From: JAOADN01 sp046155885
Lineage (GTDB): Bacteria > Pseudomonadota > Alphaproteobacteria > Rhodobacterales > Rhodobacteraceae
Direction of reading: 5' to 3'
Assembly: GCA_046155885.1 (NCBI GenBank)
Contig: JBJXFU010000087.1
Span: 1 to 32,288, forward strand
Length of the DNA: 32,288 nucleotides
This document shows, in pieces, positions 5,376 through 13,154 of this stretch. How positions within the stretch are numbered: the stretch's first letter is position 1; every line of letters begins with the position of its first letter. Under the pieces are notes generated by a model, which did no database searches, was not told where the DNA came from, and saw only the letters and a program-made list of their open reading frames with translations. The position numbers and the translations under genes were made by a program.

Positions 5376-6080
5376 ATGCGCTCTGCCGCACCGCTCGTCG
5401 TGCTTCTATCGGCTTCGCCCGTTCCTGTCGTGGCCGAAATCGCTTCCGCCCGCTTCGCCGAGCCCACGGACCGATACGACCACGCGATTCTCGGTGATGC
5501 GATCGAATGGGGCGCGCTGCTCCTTCGCCTGAGGGACGGTCGCCGCATCACTTTCCGCCTTCCCGACGCGATGGTGTTCGAGGACCTTTCCCCCCGCCTT
5601 GCCGATCTCGACGGCGACGGCGCGCCCGAGGTGATCGTCGTCGAGACGTTCCTGGACCGCGGGGCGAGGCTTGCCGTCTGGGACGAAACGGGCCGCATCG
5701 CGGCGACGGATGCCCTCGGCGAGACCCACAGGTGGCTTGCCCCGGCGGGCGCGGGCGACCTCGACGGCGATGGACGGGCCGAAGTCGCCTATGTCGAGAC
5801 CCCGCATCGCACGGGCACGCTGCGGATCGTGCGGCTTGTGGGTGGCAGGCTGGCCGAGGTCGCTTCGGCCTCGGGCCTGAGCAACCACCGGATCGGTGAC
5901 GACTACATCCAGGGCGGCATCGCCATCTGCCCGGACGGGCCCGTGATCGTGACCGCCGACACCGGATGGTCGCGCGTCGTCGCCACCCGATTGGAGGGCG
6001 GCCGCCTTCGCCCCGGGGATCGCGGCCCCTATCGCGGCCCGGCAAGCCTCGGGCCGAAGCGCGCCTGCGCGCGACTCTGA
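5376..6080 (+). CDS. Secreted FG-GAP/VCBS-repeat protein
   Basis: A 234-residue exported protein. The first 20 residues (MRSAAPLVVLLSASPVPVVA) form a signal peptide. Two calcium-binding-type loops are visible, LADLDGDGAPEVIVVE (about 75-90) and GDLDGDGRAEVAYVE (about 126-140), each Asp-rich and followed by a beta-strand, as in integrin-like FG-GAP repeats. Later strands (IVRLVGGRLAEVA, GIAICPDGPVIVTAD) are consistent with a small propeller. No catalytic domain is seen. The start codon follows the ferredoxin stop by three bases. Function is unknown; periplasmic location is inferred from the leader. Confidence 0.85.
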   Translation: MRSAAPLVVLLSASPVPVVAEIASARFAEPTDRYDHAILGDAIEWGALLLRLRDGRRITFRLPDAMVFEDLSPRLADLDGDGAPEVIVVETFLDRGARLAVWDETGRIAATDALGETHRWLAPAGAGDLDGDGRAEVAYVETPHRTGTLRIVRLVGGRLAEVASASGLSNHRIGDDYIQGGIAICPDGPVIVTADTGWSRVVATRLEGGRLRPGDRGPYRGPASLGPKRACARL

Positions 6081-6198
6081 CTGGACCTATTCAGCCGCCA
6101 GATCTGGCCCTAACCGCCGCCTGCGCGGCGTAGGAGACTGCGCCCGATCCGCGCCGCCCTTTGCTTTGCACTCGGCTGCCCCACGCCTGCCGACCGCC

Positions 6199-6212
6199 AA
6201 GGAGGTTCCGCC
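6199..6212 (+). promoter_or_regulatory. Strong ribosome-binding site of tpa
   Basis: AAGGAGG ends seven bases before the ATG at 6213. It is a near-consensus Shine-Dalgarno and fixes the start of tpa, which fits high expression of a substrate-induced catabolic gene. Confidence 0.7.
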
Positions 6213-7592
6213 ATGAACGCCCCGCTCATTCCCAACGACATCGGCCACGTCGTCGCCGCCGACCGTGCGCATGTCTGGCACCACCTGAGCCAGCACAAGC
6301 AGTACGAAACCGTCGATCCCCGGGTGATCGTCGAAGGCAAGGGGATGCGCGTCTGGGATGCGAAGGGCAAAGAGCATCTCGACGCCGTGTCGGGGGGCGT
6401 CTGGACGGTCAACGTCGGCTACGGGCGCGAGTCGATCGCGCGTGCCGTCTACGAGCAGCTTCTGAAGCTGAACTACTTCGCCGGCGCGGCCGGGTCGGTG
6501 CCCGGGGCGCTTTTCGCCGAAAAGCTGATCTCGAAAATGCCAGGCCTGAGCCGCGTCTACTATTCCAACTCGGGGTCGGAGGCGAACGAGAAGGTCTACA
6601 AGATGGTTCGCCAGATCGCCCATCGGCACCACGGCGGGCGGAAGTGGAAGATCCTCTACCGCGAGCGCGACTACCACGGCACCACCATCGCGGCGCTGGC
6701 CTCGGCCGGCCAGCCGGAGCGTGCGATGCAGTACGGGCCTTTCCCCGACGGCTTCGTTCAGGTGCCCCATTGCCTCGAGTATCGCAAGCAGTGGGATGTG
6801 GCGAACTACGGCGAGCGCGCGGCGGACGCGATCGAGGAGGTGATCCTGCGCGAAGGCCCCGATACGGTCGGCGCGCTGGTGCTCGAGCCGGTGACGGCGG
6901 GCGGCGGCGTGATCGTTCCGCCCGAGGGCTATTGGGAACGGGTGCAGGAAATCTGCCGCAAATACAACATCCTGCTGCATATCGACGAGGTCGTCTGCGG
7001 GGTCGGCCGCACCGGCACCTGGTTCGGCTACCAGCACTGGGGCGTGAAGCCCGACTTCGTGACGATGGCCAAGGGCGTGGCCTCGGGCTACGCCGCCATC
7101 GCCTGCACGGTGACGACCGAGGCGATGTTCGACATGTTCAAGGACGACGCGTCCGACCCGATGAGCTACTTTCGCGACATCTCGACTTTCGGCGGCTGCA
7201 CCAGCGGCCCGGCGGCGGCGCTCGAGAACATGCGGATCATCGAGGACGAGGGCCTCTTGGAGAATACCCTTGCGATGGGCGACCGGCTTGTCGGCAACCT
7301 CCGCGCGCTGGCCGAGACGCACAAGGTGATCGGCGACGTCCGCGGCAAGGGGCTGTTCTGCGGGGCGGAACTGGTCAATGACCGGACGACGAGGGAACCG
7401 GCCGACGAGAAGAGGGTCGCGGCCGCGGTCGCCGACTGCAATGCCCAGGGGGTCATCATCGGCATGACGAACCGCTCGCTTCCCGGGCTGAACAACACGC
7501 TCTGCCTCAGCCCCGCGCTGATCGCCACGCCGGCGGACATCGACCGCATCACCGATACGATCGGCGCGGCGCTGGGGCGGGTGTTCGGGTAA
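6213..7592 (+). CDS. tpa: Taurine:pyruvate aminotransferase (class III PLP enzyme)
   Basis: A 459-residue class III aminotransferase. Visible motifs: YYSNSGSEANE (116-126, cofactor phosphate loop), YHGTT (154-158), LLHIDEVVCGVGRTG (254-268, Asp258 for the pyridine nitrogen) and TMAKG with the PLP lysine at 287. Its immediate neighbours TauR and Xsc identify it as Tpa, which moves the amino group of taurine to pyruvate, giving sulfoacetaldehyde and alanine in the cytoplasm. The start has an AAGGAGG ribosome site. Because PhnX is also in this locus, the enzyme or a colleague may also accept 2-aminoethylphosphonate; that is inference. Class III transaminases are hard to separate by sequence alone, so context carries weight. 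Confidence 0.9.
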   Translation: MNAPLIPNDIGHVVAADRAHVWHHLSQHKQYETVDPRVIVEGKGMRVWDAKGKEHLDAVSGGVWTVNVGYGRESIARAVYEQLLKLNYFAGAAGSVPGALFAEKLISKMPGLSRVYYSNSGSEANEKVYKMVRQIAHRHHGGRKWKILYRERDYHGTTIAALASAGQPERAMQYGPFPDGFVQVPHCLEYRKQWDVANYGERAADAIEEVILREGPDTVGALVLEPVTAGGGVIVPPEGYWERVQEICRKYNILLHIDEVVCGVGRTGTWFGYQHWGVKPDFVTMAKGVASGYAAIACTVTTEAMFDMFKDDASDPMSYFRDISTFGGCTSGPAAALENMRIIEDEGLLENTLAMGDRLVGNLRALAETHKVIGDVRGKGLFCGAELVNDRTTREPADEKRVAAAVADCNAQGVIIGMTNRSLPGLNNTLCLSPALIATPADIDRITDTIGAALGRVFG

Positions 7593-7603
7593 GGGGATGG
7601 CCC

Positions 7604-7663
7604 GGGCAGGAAGCCGAAGGGCTCTGCCCCCCGGAACCCCGGGGATGTTTGGGCAAGAAAGAT
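7604..7663. repeat. Dispersed GGGCTCTGCCCC-type element, copy 1
   Basis: AGGGCTCTGCCCCCCGG followed by CCCCGGGGATGTTTGGGCAAGAAAGA. It shares its design (GGGCTCTGCCCC hairpin, CCCCGGGATA/ATGTTT, purine tail) with 15018-15068. Such sequences recur after genes in Rhodobacterales. Here it lies just after tpa, where the stem can end transcription. It also argues against starting TauR as far upstream as 7597. Confidence 0.5.
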
Positions 7664-7737
7664 TCAGGCGGGGATTGACCTTCCGCCGCGTGCTGCCGCT
7701 TGATCGGGCCGATTTCCTTGCCCGGCAGGTCCAACCC

Positions 7738-9201
7738 TTGGCGATCCCCGCCGATGCCCTTCATCTTTCGCCCGGCGCACCCGGAACGCTGCAGCAGCAG
7801 ATCCAGGCGCTGGTCAGCGACGGCATCGTCACCGGCCGGTTCCGGGCGGGCGACAAGCTGCCTTCGTCGCGGCATCTCGCCCGCCATCTCGGCGTCAGCC
7901 GCATCACCGTGACGCTCGCCTATACCGAACTTGTCGCCGGTGATTGGCTGACGGCGCGCGGCCGATCGGGCTACTACGTCTCGGCGGGCGCCCCCGTCCA
8001 GCCCGACTTCGGCCCGCCGCCCGCCCGGACCGACAGGGTGGACTGGTCCGCCGCGCTTGCGCGCCGGTTCGCCGGACAGCCCCGGGTGGACAAGCCCGAC
8101 GACTGGCGGCGCTATCCCTTTCCCTTCATCTACGGGCAGGCCGACGCGAGCCTCTTTGACCACCAGAACTGGCGGCACTGCGCGCTGCGCGCCCTGGGCC
8201 TGCGGGATTTCAACGCGCTGACCGCCGACTGGTACGAACGCGACGACCCGCTGCTGATCGACACCATCCGCCGGTCGATCCTGCCCCGGCGCGGCATCGC
8301 GGCGCGGCCCGAGGAGATCCTGCTGACGATGGGCGCGCAGAACGGCCTGTGGATCGCGGCGCACCTGACGCTGGGCCCCGGGCGGCGGGCGGTGCTGGAA
8401 GACCCCTGTTATCCGGGCCTGCGCGCCATTCTGGCCGAATCCGGATGCGAGGTCGCCACCGTCGGGGTCGACAGCGAGGGCCTGCCGCCCGAGGCGATCC
8501 CCCGTGGCGCAAGCGTGGTGCTGACCACCGCAAGCCACCAGAGCCCGACCAATGCCACGATGCCGGTCGACCGCCGCCGCGCGCTTCTGGCGCTGGCCGA
8601 GGCCGAGCGGTTCCTGGTGGTCGAGGACGACTACGAATTCGAGCTGAACTTCCAGAAGGCCGCGGCGCCGTCGCTGCGCTCGCTCGACGAAGGCGGGCGG
8701 GTGATCCATGTCGGGTCGTTCTCGAAGTCGATATTCCCGGGACTGCGGCTGGGCTACCTGGTCGCCTCCACGGCCTTCATCGCCGAGGCGCGCGCGCTGC
8801 GCGCCACCGTGCTGCGCCATCCCCCCGGGCACATCCAGCGGACACTGGCCTATTTCCTGTCGCTCGGCCACTACGACGCGATGCTGAACCGGATGGCGGC
8901 GGCGTACCGGCGGCGGCGCGCGGTGATGGACGAGGCGATACGGGCGAACGGGCTGACCGTCGCGGGGCGGGGGGGGCTCGGCGGGTCGAGCTTCTGGATG
9001 GAGGCGCCGGAGGGGGTCGATACCGAGGAACTGGCCTTGCGGCTGAGGGGGCAGGGGGTGCTGATCGAACCGGGGCGGGCGTTCTTCGCGCCGGGGGCGG
9101 CGGCACCGCGGAACTTCTACCGGCTGGCCTATTCCTCGATCACGCCAGGGCGCATCGCCGAGGGGATCGGGATCATCGCGGAAGAGATCGGGCGGGCTTG
9201 A
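7738..9201 (+). CDS. tauR: TauR-type MocR regulator (GntR HTH + aminotransferase fold)
   Basis: An N-terminal GntR winged helix (GTLQQQIQALVSDGIVTGRF, then DKLPSSRHLARHLGVSRITV) is fused to a full class I aminotransferase fold: NATMPVDRRRALL, VEDDYEFELNF, and VGSFSKSIFPGLRLGYL with the PLP lysine. This is the MocR architecture. TauR of R. capsulatus and Paracoccus activates taurine genes, and the position between tpa and xsc supports the name. The frame is open from 7597, but family alignment puts the start near MAIPADALHLSPG, a TTG at 7738 with an AGG seven bases upstream; GTG 7690 and TTG 7675 are alternatives. It is codirectional with tpa, whereas tauR is often divergent from tpa in relatives. 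Confidence 0.88.
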   Translation: MAIPADALHLSPGAPGTLQQQIQALVSDGIVTGRFRAGDKLPSSRHLARHLGVSRITVTLAYTELVAGDWLTARGRSGYYVSAGAPVQPDFGPPPARTDRVDWSAALARRFAGQPRVDKPDDWRRYPFPFIYGQADASLFDHQNWRHCALRALGLRDFNALTADWYERDDPLLIDTIRRSILPRRGIAARPEEILLTMGAQNGLWIAAHLTLGPGRRAVLEDPCYPGLRAILAESGCEVATVGVDSEGLPPEAIPRGASVVLTTASHQSPTNATMPVDRRRALLALAEAERFLVVEDDYEFELNFQKAAAPSLRSLDEGGRVIHVGSFSKSIFPGLRLGYLVASTAFIAEARALRATVLRHPPGHIQRTLAYFLSLGHYDAMLNRMAAAYRRRRAVMDEAIRANGLTVAGRGGLGGSSFWMEAPEGVDTEELALRLRGQGVLIEPGRAFFAPGAAAPRNFYRLAYSSITPGRIAEGIGIIAEEIGRA

Positions 9202-9220
9202 GACGGAGTGAGGCGTGAGC

Positions 9221-9278
9221 GGTGCCAGCCCCGGGAGGCTGGCACCTTCGGTTCGCGCCTGCGTCAGTTCCGCAGGCG
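9221..9278. terminator. Two adjacent hairpins between convergent genes
   Basis: GGTGCCAGCC (9221-9230) pairs perfectly with GGCTGGCACC (9237-9246). CGCCTGCG (9256-9263) pairs perfectly with CGCAGGCG (9271-9278). They lie between the tauR stop at 9201 and the stop of the convergent Cys-rich peptide gene at 9292, a natural place for bidirectional termination. Neither has a strong T-run. Confidence 0.55.
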
Positions 9279-9291
9279 TGCCGGTCTGACC

Positions 9292-9414
9292 TCAGTCATC
9301 GCAGCAGGGCATCCGCTCCTCGCAGCAGCTCAGCCCGACACAGCAGGCGGCGGCCGCCGAGGCGGCGCCGACCGAAAGGAAGCCGAGGACAATGGCAAGC
9401 AACGTCGATTTCAT
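9292..9414 (-). CDS. Small secreted Cys-rich peptide
   Basis: A 40-residue peptide with a clear signal sequence (MKSTLLAIVLGFLSVGAASA) followed by a tail containing six cysteines in three CC pairs (ACCVGLSCCEERMPCCDD). It is very likely real despite its size: a TGGAG ribosome site sits seven bases before the ATG at 9414. The mature peptide would be a dense thiol patch in the periplasm, suited to copper or another soft metal; metal binding is inferred. Its start lies 26 bases after the stop of another small Cys-containing secreted ORF, suggesting one transcript. No close family is recognised. Confidence 0.75.
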   Translation of the reverse strand: MKSTLLAIVLGFLSVGAASAAAACCVGLSCCEERMPCCDD

Positions 9415-9440
9415 CTTGTTTCTCCAGATTTCGTGATTTT

Positions 9441-9773
9441 TCAGGTTATTCCCGGAAAATCCACACAATCCGGCGGGCGCCATGGAGGCGGAGGCGCGAG
9501 GCCGTTCCAAAGGCCATTGTCGAACCCCGCAGGCTTGTCCGGGGCAGCCGTGCGCAGCGGCGGGCCGGAAAGTTGGTACGCCTGAAGGCTGCGGGGCAGG
9601 CAGATGCAGTCGGACAGGACACAGTCATTGCAGCACGCGCTTGCAGTGGGCATTTCCGCGCACGGACCGTTTGCGCCGGGCGAAGCAACTGCCGGAAACG
9701 AAACGAACAGGCCCGCCAAGGCCAGCGCAAGAACGACGTTCCTGAGAGCGAGAAGCGCACTGCGACAAGACAA
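9441..9773 (-). CDS. CutF-like small secreted protein with Cys motif and proline-rich tail
   Basis: The TTG at 9773 gives a 110-residue protein with a good signal peptide (hydrophobic VVLALALAGLFVSF, then PAVASP). A Cys cluster follows, SACCNDCVLSDCICLP, and then a C-terminal NGLAPPPPWRPPDCVDF. An ATG at 9863 in the same frame would add an improbable 30-residue basic front. The combination of leader, CxxC-rich motif and C-terminal polyproline resembles CutF/DUF2946-type ORFs, in which a nascent exported chain controls translation of the downstream copper gene cutO in R. capsulatus. Here the downstream gene is the Cys-rich peptide, not a multicopper oxidase. Coding status is fairly likely; the regulatory role is inference. 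Confidence 0.6.
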   Translation of the reverse strand: MSCRSALLALRNVVLALALAGLFVSFPAVASPGANGPCAEMPTASACCNDCVLSDCICLPRSLQAYQLSGPPLRTAAPDKPAGFDNGLWNGLAPPPPWRPPDCVDFPGIT

Positions 9774-9964
9774 TGTCCAAGCCCGCGCTTGTTTCAACCG
9801 CGAGCACCCTGCCTTGCCCGGGTCCAGCGCGCAACTCACTTCCTTGTTGACAGGCCCGGTCATAGCGCTCGCACTTGCGCCTTCCCCGTCTGGACCTATC
9901 CGCCTGGTTGGTCTGGCCCTACGGTGCGGACGGCCCGGGCCGTAGAACGGCGCCAAACCGACAA

Positions 9965-9976
9965 GGAGTGTGCCCC
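9965..9976 (+). promoter_or_regulatory. Ribosome-binding site of xsc
   Basis: AAGGAG lies about nine bases before the ATG at 9977 and selects that start over the open frame extending upstream to 9875, and over a second in-frame ATG two codons later. Confidence 0.65.
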
Positions 9977-11755
9977 ATGCGCATGACCACCGAGGAAGCC
10001 TTCGTGAAGGTGCTCCAGCGTCACGGCATCGCCGATGTCTTCGGCATCATCGGCTCGGCCTTTATGCCGATCTCGGATCTCTTCCCGAAGGCCGGCATCC
10101 GCTTCTGGGACTGCGCCCACGAAGGCTCGGGCGGCATGATGGCCGACGGCTACACCCGCGCCTCGGGCCGGATGTGCATGGCGATCGCGCAGAACGGCCC
10201 CGGGATCACCAACTTCGTCACCGCCGTGAAGACCGCCTACTGGAACCACACGCCGCTGCTGCTCGTCACCCCGCAGGCGGCGAACAGGACGTTGGGGCAG
10301 GGCGGGTTCCAGGAAGTCGAGCAGATGGCGCTCTTCAGGGACATGGTGGCCTATCAGGAAGAGGTGCGCGACCCGAGCCGCATGGCCGAGGTGCTGAACC
10401 GCGTGATCCAGAACGCAAGGCGTGCCTCGGCGCCCGCCCAGATCAACGTGCCGCGCGACTACTTCACTCAGGTGATCGACATCGAGCTGCCCGCAGTCGT
10501 CGAGTTCGAGCGCCCTGCGGGCGGCGAGGGCGCGGTGGCCGAGGCGGCGAAGCTACTGTCGGAAGCCGCCTTTCCGGTGATACTGAACGGCGCGGGTGTC
10601 GTCCTTGGTGGTGCGATCCCCGCCTCGATGCGCCTGGCCGAACGCCTCGATGCGTCGGTCTGCGTCGGTTACCAGCACAACGACGCCTTCCCCGGCTCGC
10701 ATCCGCTCTTCGCGGGGCCCTTGGGATACAACGGCTCGAAGGCGGCGATGGAGCTGATCCAGAAGGCGGATGTGGTGCTTGCACTCGGCACGCGCCTCAA
10801 CCCTTTCTCGACGCTGCCGGGCTATGGCCTCGACTACTGGCCGAAGGGCGCGAAGATCATCCAGGTCGACATCAACCCCGCCCGGATCGGGCTGACGAAG
10901 AAGGTCGCTGTGGGCATCGTGGGCGACGCGAAGAAGGTGGCCGAAGGCGTCCTCGCGCACCTCGCCCCGCAGGCTGGCGATGCGGGCCGCGCCGACCGAA
11001 AGGCCCTGATCGCCATGACGAAATCCCGCTGGGCGCAGGCGCTTTCTTCGATGGACCACGAGGATGACGATCCCGGCACCACCTGGAACCAGCGGGCAAG
11101 GGCCGCGAAGCCGGACTGGATGAGCCCGCGCATGGCCTGGCGGGCGATATCGGCCGCCCTGCCGAAAGAGGCGGTGATCTCCTCCGACATCGGCAACAAC
11201 TGCGCCATCGGCAATGCCTATCCGACCTTCGAGGCGGGGCGGAAATATCTGGCGCCGGGCCTCTTCGGGCCCTGCGGCTACGGCCTGCCGAGCGTGGTAG
11301 GCGCGAAGATCGCCTGCCCCGACACCCCTGTGGTGGGGTTCTCGGGCGACGGCGCCTTCGGCATCGCGGTGACGGAGCTGACCGCGATCGGGCGCAAGGA
11401 ATGGCCGGCGGTCACCACGATCGTCTTCCGCAACTACCAGTGGGGCGCGGAGAAGCGGAATTCGACGCTCTGGTACGACGACAATTTCGTGGGCACCGAG
11501 CTTGACGAGGGCGTGAGCTATGCGGGCATCGCCAAGGCTTGCGGGCTGCAGGGCGTCGTGGCGCGGACGATGGAGGAACTGACGCAGGCCTTGCGGAAAG
11601 CGGTGGAAGACCAGATGAAGCATGGGAAGACAACGCTGATCGAGGCGATGATCAACCAGGAGCTGGGCGAGCCCTTCCGCCGCGACGCGATGAAGAAGCC
11701 CGTGGCCGTGGCGGGGATCGACTCGGCCGACATGGTGGCGCAGGTGGTGGGGTGA
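9977..11755 (+). CDS. xsc: Sulfoacetaldehyde acetyltransferase
   Basis: A 592-residue ThDP enzyme, the usual Xsc length. It has the N-terminal acetolactate-synthase-like domain (MTTEEAFVKVLQRHGIADVF, FWDCAHEGSGGMMADGYTRA with the ThDP-activating glutamate), the central domain, and the C-terminal ThDP/Mg motif GDGAFGIAV ... NYQWGAEKRN. Xsc converts sulfoacetaldehyde and phosphate into acetyl phosphate and sulfite, the carbon-sulfur cleavage step of taurine catabolism. It takes product from Tpa and supplies Pta and the sulfite-handling genes downstream. The start is fixed by AAGGAG. After the stop comes a 271-base spacer with three perfect stem-loops. Confidence 0.96.
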   Translation: MRMTTEEAFVKVLQRHGIADVFGIIGSAFMPISDLFPKAGIRFWDCAHEGSGGMMADGYTRASGRMCMAIAQNGPGITNFVTAVKTAYWNHTPLLLVTPQAANRTLGQGGFQEVEQMALFRDMVAYQEEVRDPSRMAEVLNRVIQNARRASAPAQINVPRDYFTQVIDIELPAVVEFERPAGGEGAVAEAAKLLSEAAFPVILNGAGVVLGGAIPASMRLAERLDASVCVGYQHNDAFPGSHPLFAGPLGYNGSKAAMELIQKADVVLALGTRLNPFSTLPGYGLDYWPKGAKIIQVDINPARIGLTKKVAVGIVGDAKKVAEGVLAHLAPQAGDAGRADRKALIAMTKSRWAQALSSMDHEDDDPGTTWNQRARAAKPDWMSPRMAWRAISAALPKEAVISSDIGNNCAIGNAYPTFEAGRKYLAPGLFGPCGYGLPSVVGAKIACPDTPVVGFSGDGAFGIAVTELTAIGRKEWPAVTTIVFRNYQWGAEKRNSTLWYDDNFVGTELDEGVSYAGIAKACGLQGVVARTMEELTQALRKAVEDQMKHGKTTLIEAMINQELGEPFRRDAMKKPVAVAGIDSADMVAQVVG

Positions 11756-11775
11756 GGACAAGTCCAGGTGCTGGG

Positions 11776-12000
11776 GTGAGCGGGAACAGACGACCCTCCA
11801 GTGGAGGGTCGGCCCCGCTCACGCGGAAACGCTGCCACGTGACCGCATCCACGCGCGCTGACAGAGGGCAGGGCACGACCGCCGGGTTGGCGCAGAAAGC
11901 GCCCGCCCGAGGGGGCGGTCGGGCGCTGCCCGAGTCGCTGACGCGATCGGGCGGCCAGTGTCGGCGTTGCGATGCTGGCAGGGTCGACGGCCCCTGCCAG
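11776..12000 (+). ncRNA. Three-hairpin leader between xsc and the FAD oxidase gene
   Basis: Three perfect structures lie in the 271-base gap. (1) An outer GTGAGCGGG/CCCGCTCAC stem (11776-11784 with 11814-11822) encloses GACCCTCC/GGAGGGTC (11792-11799 with 11803-11810). (2) AGCGCCCG/CGGGCGCT (11898-11905 with 11920-11927) has an inner CCC/GGG. (3) CTGGCAGGG/CCCTGCCAG (11975-11983 with 11992-12000) ends 26 bases before the next ATG. The first could end the xsc message; together they could form a regulatory leader of the downstream pair. No known riboswitch class is recognised. Confidence 0.4.
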
Positions 12001-12026
12001 ACTGAATCCGATCCGGCCAAGCACCC

Positions 12027-13154
12027 ATGACCTACGACCTCGCCGTCGTCGGTGCCGGGATCGTCGGCCTCGCCCACGCGCTCGCGGCCGCGCGGCGGGG
12101 GCTGAGGGTCGTCGTCATCGACCGCGATGCGGAGGCGGTGGGCGCCTCGGTCCGCAACTTCGGGTTCGTCACAGTCACCGGACAGCAGGGCGGCGACTGC
12201 TGGCGCCGCGCGATGCGGTCGCGCGATGTCTGGATGGAGGTCGCGCCCAAGGCGGGCATCCCGGTCGAGCATCAGGGCACACTAGTGCCTGCGCAGCGGC
12301 CCGAGGCGATGGCGGTGCTTGAGGCTTTCGCGAAGACCCAAATGGGGGCGGAGTGCCGGTTGCTCACCGCATCTGAGCTGAAGGCGAAGCACGGCGCCAT
12401 CCTCGCCGACCGCGACTGGCAGGGCGGGCTCTGGTCGCCCCACGAGCGCCGGGTGGAAAGCCGCCACGCGATTCCGAAACTCGCCGCCTGGCTCGAAGGC
12501 GCGATGGGCGTCGAATTCCGACGCCGGACCCTGGTCAAGGCGGTGGAGTCGGGACGAGTGGTCACCACGTCCGGCACCATCGGGGCAGCGAAGATCGCCG
12601 TCTGCCCGGGCGACGACTTGCGGACGCTGTTCCCGGAGGTGATCGACCGCCTGGGCATCACCCGTTGCCGCCTGCACATGCTGAAGGTCATGCCGCAGGG
12701 GGGCTTCCGCCTGCCGGGGTCGGTCATGTCCGATCAGAGCCTCGTGCGCTACCTCGGCTGGTCGGAACTGCCGGAAGCGGAACCGCTCAGGGCGCGGCTC
12801 ATCGCCGAGCAGAAGGACTGGCTCGACGAGGGCATCCACCTGATCGCGGTGCAGGGTTCGGACGGCGGGTTGATCGTCGGCGACAGCCACCACACCGAAT
12901 GGTCGCCCTCGCCCTTTGCGCGGGGACGGGTGGACGACCTGATCCTCGAGGAAATGCACGCCGTACTGAACCTTCCCGGCGCGCGGGTGACGGAACGCTG
13001 GACCGGCACCTATGCCAGTCTGCCGGACCGGCCGATGATCCGCGAGGATGTGGGCGAGGGGGTGCGGCTGGTGATCGTGACCAGCGGCACCGGGGCATCC
13101 ACGGCCTTCGCCATCGGCGAGGAAACGATCGGCGAGTTGTTCGGAGGGGCATGA
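12027..13154 (+). CDS. FAD-dependent oxidoreductase, aminophosphonate-associated (TIGR03364 type)
   Basis: A 375-residue D-amino-acid-oxidase-fold flavoprotein. It has the FAD dinucleotide motif VVGAGIVGLAHALAAARRG (7-25), a VIDRD acidic strand end, a SVRNFGFVT segment typical of the TIGR03364 clade, and a C-terminal TSGTGASTAFAIG flavin loop. This clade clusters with phosphonatase-like genes and is thought to oxidatively deaminate or demethylate 2-aminoethylphosphonate relatives, giving phosphonoacetaldehyde. Here its stop overlaps the phnX start by four bases (13151-13154), which strongly supports that role. The exact substrate (N-methyl-AEP, a hydroxylated AEP or AEP itself) cannot be read from sequence. 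Confidence 0.85.
   Translation: MTYDLAVVGAGIVGLAHALAAARRGLRVVVIDRDAEAVGASVRNFGFVTVTGQQGGDCWRRAMRSRDVWMEVAPKAGIPVEHQGTLVPAQRPEAMAVLEAFAKTQMGAECRLLTASELKAKHGAILADRDWQGGLWSPHERRVESRHAIPKLAAWLEGAMGVEFRRRTLVKAVESGRVVTTSGTIGAAKIAVCPGDDLRTLFPEVIDRLGITRCRLHMLKVMPQGGFRLPGSVMSDQSLVRYLGWSELPEAEPLRARLIAEQKDWLDEGIHLIAVQGSDGGLIVGDSHHTEWSPSPFARGRVDDLILEEMHAVLNLPGARVTERWTGTYASLPDRPMIREDVGEGVRLVIVTSGTGASTAFAIGEETIGELFGGA

Noticed and set aside
7549..8871. Long open frame antisense to tauR (and similar frames antisense to tpa and xsc)
   Set aside because: Composition is Arg/Gly/Pro/His-rich with no recognisable domain; the sense strand encodes clear enzymes and regulators.
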